Origin: Streptomyces sp. CA-278952
GTDB lineage: Bacteria > Actinomycetota > Actinomycetes > Streptomycetales > Streptomycetaceae
Assembly (NCBI RefSeq): GCF_028747205.1
Contig: NZ_CP112880.1
Location: forward strand, 2,418,001-2,482,000
Reading direction: 5' to 3'
DNA: 64,000 nt
Both the position numbers and the translations under genes were made by a program. Position 1 is the first letter of the stretch. Each line of letters begins with the position of its first letter. The notes below the pieces were generated by a model. The model searched no databases. It saw only the letters and a program-made list of their open reading frames with translations, and had not been told where the DNA came from. This document shows, piece after piece, positions 60,719-64,000 of this stretch.

Positions 60719-60749
60719 TGAGGCATCAAATAGCTGCCACACTCACACC

Positions 60750-61730
60750 ATGCTGACCAATGTCGCCGCCCTCCTCCTCGACGAGGTCCATCCCTTCGAA
60801 CTCGGCGTCCTGTGCGAGGTGTTCGGCCTGGACCGCAGCGAGGAAGGCCTGCCGGTGCACGACTTCGCGGTGGTCTCCGCCGAGGGCCCGGTCCTGAACA
60901 CCCACGCGGGCTTCACCATCTCCACGCCGCACGGCCTGGAGCGGCTGGAGGAGGCCGACCTCATCGCCGTGCCGGCGGGCAGCCACTTCGTGCGGCGGGA
61001 GTATCCCGAGGAGGTGCTCGACGCCCTGCGCCGGGCCGTGGCGCGCGGCTCACGGGTGCTGAGCGTCTGCTCGGGGGCGTACGTCCTCGGCGCGGCCGGA
61101 CTGCTGGACGGCCGCCGCTGCACCACGCACTGGCGGCACGCGGCGGAGCTGTCGCGGCGCTTCCCGAAGGCGATCGTCGAGCCGGACGTGCTGTACGTGG
61201 ACGAGGGCGCGGTGATCAGTTCGGCGGGCACCGCCGCCGGGATCGACGCGTGTCTGCATCTGATCCGGCAGGAGTACGGCCAGGAGGCGGCCAACACCCT
61301 CGCCCGGCGCATGGTGGTGCCGCCGCACCGGGACGGCGGGCAGGCGCAGTACATCAGCCGCCCACTGCCCCGGAGCTCCTGCGACACGGTCGGCTCGACC
61401 CTGGCCTGGATGGAGCAGCACCTCGACCAGGAGATGAGCGTGGAGCAGCTGGCGGCGCTGGCGCACATGTCGCCGCGCACCTTCGCCCGGCGGTTCCAGC
61501 AGGAGACCGGGACCACGCCCTACCGGTGGCTGCTGCGGCAGCGGGTGCTGCTGGCCCAGCATCTGCTGGAGACGTCCGAGCTGACGATCGACACGATCGC
61601 GGGGCAGACGGGCTTCGGTACGGCGGCGACCCTGCGACACCAGTTCGTGCGGTCGCTGGGCACGACACCGAACGCCTACCGCCGCACCTTCCGGGGTCCG
61701 GCGACCGCCTCCGTGCCCGACGTCGCCTGA
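60750..61730 (+). CDS. nrdS: AraC-family regulator NrdS
   Basis: A 326-residue regulator. Residues 1-190 form a DJ-1/PfpI-like domain (AALLLDEVHPFELGVLCEVF, VCSGAYVLGAAGLLDGRR with Cys in the nucleophile-elbow position). The C-terminal AraC domain has SVEQLAALAHMSPRTFARRF and IDTIAGQTGFGTAATLRHQF. NrdS is the third gene of the S. coelicolor nrdABS operon; here a gap of 293 bases with a minus-strand ORF separates it from nrdB, so it may also have its own promoter. Confidence 0.88.
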   Translation: MLTNVAALLLDEVHPFELGVLCEVFGLDRSEEGLPVHDFAVVSAEGPVLNTHAGFTISTPHGLERLEEADLIAVPAGSHFVRREYPEEVLDALRRAVARGSRVLSVCSGAYVLGAAGLLDGRRCTTHWRHAAELSRRFPKAIVEPDVLYVDEGAVISSAGTAAGIDACLHLIRQEYGQEAANTLARRMVVPPHRDGGQAQYISRPLPRSSCDTVGSTLAWMEQHLDQEMSVEQLAALAHMSPRTFARRFQQETGTTPYRWLLRQRVLLAQHLLETSELTIDTIAGQTGFGTAATLRHQFVRSLGTTPNAYRRTFRGPATASVPDVA

Positions 61731-61791
61731 GCGCACCGGGCACGGAGGGGCCTGGAGGGAGGCCCGGACCCACGAGGAGACCCGGGGAGAG

Positions 61792-62529
61792 TCAGATACC
61801 GCAGCTGGGCGCCGACCAGAAGCGGCTGGGGCCCTGGTTGACGTGCACGTGGTCGTTGTGGCCGCTGTAACCCGGGCCGAGGATGCCCCGGAAGCCGTGG
61901 TAGCGGGCCTGCTTGGCCAGCGTGCACAGCGAGTGCGGGGAGGCGCCGAGGTCGACCGCGTCGCCGTACATATGGCGGCTGTTGGAGGCTCCGCCCACGG
62001 CCGCGTTGCAGGAGACGGAGCGGAAGCCGCTGGTGACCCGGATGGACTGGTCGCCCAGCGCGTGGCGCAGTGCCTCCAGCTTCCACATGCTGCTCAGCGC
62101 GTTGGCCTTGGCCGTGCCCGCCGCGACCTTCCCGCCGGCCCAGGTGCTGTTGCACTTGTTGAGCTCGGGGTACGTGAAGTGGATCGGCGTGCAGTCGTTG
62201 TCCTGGAGCGCGTAGAGCTTGGACTGGGTGGCCGGCCCGGCGATCCCGTCGGCGGCCAGGCCGTAGGCCGCCTGGAACCGCTTGACGGCGGCGGTGGTAG
62301 CGGGGCCGTAGGAACCGTCGATGGCGAGCACCGCGTTGTAGCCCGGGTAGCCGGCCACCCGGATCTGGAGCTGGGTGACATCGTTGCCGGTGGCCCCGGC
62401 CTTCAGGGTGCGGTTCCAGGTGTAGCAGCCGTCGGCCTGGGCGGTGCCGGCGGTCAGCACCGCACCCCCCAGCGCGAACGCAATGGTCATGACAAGTCCG
62501 AGCAGAACACGTGCGGTGCGTCTCAGCAC
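61792..62529 (-). CDS. Secreted M15-type peptidase with peptidoglycan-binding domain
   Basis: A 245-residue exported cell-wall enzyme. A signal peptide (RRTARVLLGLVMTIAFALGG) is followed by a PG_binding_1 domain (residues 35-95: VTQLQIRVAGYPGYNAVLAI, GSYGPATTAAVKRFQAAYGL) and a VanY/M15_3-type zinc domain with SRHMYGDAVDLG and GHNDHVHVNQG as ligands. It should cleave D-Ala-containing peptides of peptidoglycan. GTG 62529 has GGGAG upstream; longer frames are not supported. Confidence 0.9.
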   Translation of the reverse strand: MLRRTARVLLGLVMTIAFALGGAVLTAGTAQADGCYTWNRTLKAGATGNDVTQLQIRVAGYPGYNAVLAIDGSYGPATTAAVKRFQAAYGLAADGIAGPATQSKLYALQDNDCTPIHFTYPELNKCNSTWAGGKVAAGTAKANALSSMWKLEALRHALGDQSIRVTSGFRSVSCNAAVGGASNSRHMYGDAVDLGASPHSLCTLAKQARYHGFRGILGPGYSGHNDHVHVNQGPSRFWSAPSCGI

Positions 62530-62647
62530 AGGGGTCTCCCTCTGAACGTCACGGTCGATGTGCACGCGAGCCTGGCGCAGACAGCTACGCGCGTCAACTA
62601 CGTCTGGGGAAACTGCAGTTATCTGCCAGGGGAGGAGCGGAAACCGA

Positions 62648-62685
62648 CAGGGACCCGGCACCGGCGAACCGGTAACGGGTCCCTG
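62648..62685 (-). terminator. Terminator after the deformylase gene
   Basis: Stem CAGGGACCCG / CGGGTCCCTG with an inner CCGG pairing, 15 bases past the deformylase stop on the minus strand. Confidence 0.75.
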
Positions 62686-62700
62686 CGGAGGCGTCCGTCC

Positions 62701-63339
62701 TCAGGCGTTCGGGACGACCTCGTAGCGCGGAGTGCCCTCGTCCATCTGCCGCAGCGCGTCCTTGCGCTCCCGCTTGGAGAGCCGGTCGATGTACAGGTAG
62801 CCGTACAGGTGGTCCGTCTCGTGCTGGAGGCACCGCGCGAAGTAGCCGCTGCCCCGCACCTTGACCGGATTGCCCTGCGCGTCCTGCCCGCGCACCACCG
62901 CGTAGTCCGGGCGGGCGAGCGAGGCGTACGCGGTCGGGACCGAGAGGCAGCCCTCGTTGGAGTCGTCCAGCACCCGCGCCTCGGGAGCCAGCTCCTCCAG
63001 GACCGGGTTGCAGATGACGCCGGTGTGGCGCACCCCGTCGTCGTCGGGGCAGTCGTAGACGAAGACCTTCAGGTCCACGCCGATCTGGTTGGCGGCCAGG
63101 CCGACGCCCTCGGCCGTCTTCTGGCTGGCGAACATGTCGTCGATCAGCCGCGCCAGCTCGTCGTCGAACGCGGTGACGTCCTTGCACTCCTTGTGCAGCA
63201 CCGGGTTGCCCACGACCGTGATCGGACGGGAGGTGCCACGCTCGCGGTAGGCCGCCTCGCGCTCCTCGCAGTCCTCCGTGTCGACGAGGAACCCCTCGTC
63301 GTCCACTCCGATCCGCCCGTCCGTCTCCTGCTGCGACAT
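62701..63339 (-). CDS. def: Peptide deformylase
   Basis: A 212-residue deformylase with all three motifs: [18 protein letters not shown] (metal Cys) and QHETDHLYG (HExxH). An acidic N-terminal extension of about 40 residues precedes the fold ([20 protein letters not shown]), longer than in most bacteria but usual in Streptomyces. It removes the formyl group from new proteins. Confidence 0.95.
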   Translation of the reverse strand: MSQQETDGRIGVDDEGFLVDTEDCEEREAAYRERGTSRPITVVGNPVLHKECKDVTAFDDELARLIDDMFASQKTAEGVGLAANQIGVDLKVFVYDCPDDDGVRHTGVICNPVLEELAPEARVLDDSNEGCLSVPTAYASLARPDYAVVRGQDAQGNPVKVRGSGYFARCLQHETDHLYGYLYIDRLSKRERKDALRQMDEGTPRYEVVPNA

Positions 63340-63454
63340 GTCCGCCGTACGCCTTCCTGCAAAACCTCAAAGTCGGTGACCCGAGAGCCCCGGGTACCCG
63401 GGCGCTCGGAGGAACAGCACCGCGATCGGTGCGCGTACAGCCTACGGGCAGAGG

Positions 63455-64000
63455 TCAGCAGACTTCTTCGAGATCCCGCCACTCGCGGCTGTCCGGGCTG
63501 TCGGCGACCCAGCCGTCCAGCAGGCCGCGCACCAGCCCGGCGGGGGCCGCGAGACCGCACTCGCGCTCCGGGACCCACAGGTCTCCGGCGCCCGCGGTGC
63601 GGTGGCCCAGCGGCCCGGGATGGCCCGGCTCGCTGTGATCGTGCGGGTCCAGGTGCTCCCCGTCGCCCTCGTCGCTCTCCATCCGGCTCTCCGAGCACGC
63701 CCGGCACAGCAGCCGTACGGAGGAGGACCAGTCCTCGGCGGCGAACCCGGCGTCCGAGGCCAGCTTCTCCAGCGCGTCCCGGTCGTCCTCGGTCGCCGCC
63801 TCCAGCAGCACCACCCAGGTCGGCACCGGGGACGGGGCCCACAGCTCGATCTCGTCGAACACCGGATACGAGGGCCCGGCCGCGGTGACCCGCTCGCCGT
63901 TGGGCACCCCGTCGTGCAGGACGACCTCGCCCCAGCGCCGCCCGGAGGACGGCAGCGGGATCGAGAGCACCTCGATCCGGGCCGGGTCGAGCCGGCGGCC
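63455..64000 (-). CDS. Hypothetical protein, 5' end beyond the right edge
   Basis: The frame is open from the right edge to the TGA at 63455. A GTG at 63970 exists, but coding-like residues (RRLDPARIEVLSIPLPSSG) run through it to the edge, so the true start is probably outside. The middle has DEIELWAPSPVPTWVVLLEA, a CRACSESR segment that might bind metal with other residues, and a C-terminal acidic tail ending REWRDLEEVC. Family not recognised. It lies 115 bases upstream of the deformylase gene on the same strand. Confidence 0.7.
   Translation of the reverse strand, partial: GRRLDPARIEVLSIPLPSSGRRWGEVVLHDGVPNGERVTAAGPSYPVFDEIELWAPSPVPTWVVLLEAATEDDRDALEKLASDAGFAAEDWSSSVRLLCRACSESRMESDEGDGEHLDPHDHSEPGHPGPLGHRTAGAGDLWVPERECGLAAPAGLVRGLLDGWVADSPDSREWRDLEEVC

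Noticed and set aside
62530-62640. c-di-AMP riboswitch before the M15 peptidase gene
   Set aside because: Streptomyces wall hydrolase genes often have one, but the conserved ydaO-type segments are not seen here.

Overview
The window is high-GC DNA from a Streptomyces chromosome. Evidence: a WhiB-like regulator (WblE), the DasR/DasABC chitobiose locus with DasR boxes, a B12-riboswitch nrdABS operon, a SigH-type sigma/anti-sigma pair, rare TTA (bldA) codons, snapalysin with a divergent LysR gene, and GTG starts with many 4-base stop/start overlaps. Gene order (anti-sigma, sigH, DAG kinase, wblE, pdtaS-like kinase, SIS protein, nagB, dasD, dasC, dasB, dasA, dasR, then nrdA, nrdB, nrdS) follows the S. 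coelicolor SCO5244-SCO5224 block as I remember it. Gene names there rest on motifs plus this synteny.

Left part (1-27 kb) is mostly accessory. It opens with a fragment cut by the window edge, then an NLR-type ATPase (NB-ARC plus TPR) translationally coupled to a small helical protein. The C-terminus of the small protein and the N-terminus of the NLR carry the same short G-D motif, the layout expected of a bacterial amyloid-signalling cell-death pair. Then come two alpha/beta hydrolases, a membrane acyltransferase with a two-component system, a broken DUF1266 gene, a repeat-rich wall-anchored protein, snapalysin with its LysR regulator, a YtrA-type GntR operon, a family 2B encapsulin with a polyprenyl diphosphate synthase as likely cargo, and an NsrR/flavohaemoglobin nitric oxide pair.

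Centre (25-40 kb) is conserved core: SigH and its anti-sigma factor, DAG kinase, WblE, the PdtaS-like kinase, and the N-acetylglucosamine/chitobiose regulon. DasR boxes are seen at nagB and dasA, and further candidates lie upstream of pdtaS and of a regulator at 51.7 kb. Two MITE-like elements flank the kinase-wblE segment.

Right part: a minus-strand operon of about eleven genes (51.3 to 40.6 kb) encodes three glycosyltransferases, two membrane-anchored EEP-family proteins resembling VanJ, a UbiA/DPPR-synthase-like prenyltransferase, a sugar epimerase/reductase, a class III aminotransferase, a flippase-like membrane protein and two small coupled ORFs. It looks like an undescribed polyprenyl-linked surface glycan pathway. 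A divergent LuxR/TrmB-type regulator has TTA as its second codon and a candidate DasR box upstream, which would tie the pathway to bldA and N-acetylglucosamine sensing. The window ends with CstA/YbdD, a lipoprotein, the B12-controlled nrdABS operon, an M15 peptidase, peptide deformylase and a gene cut by the right edge.
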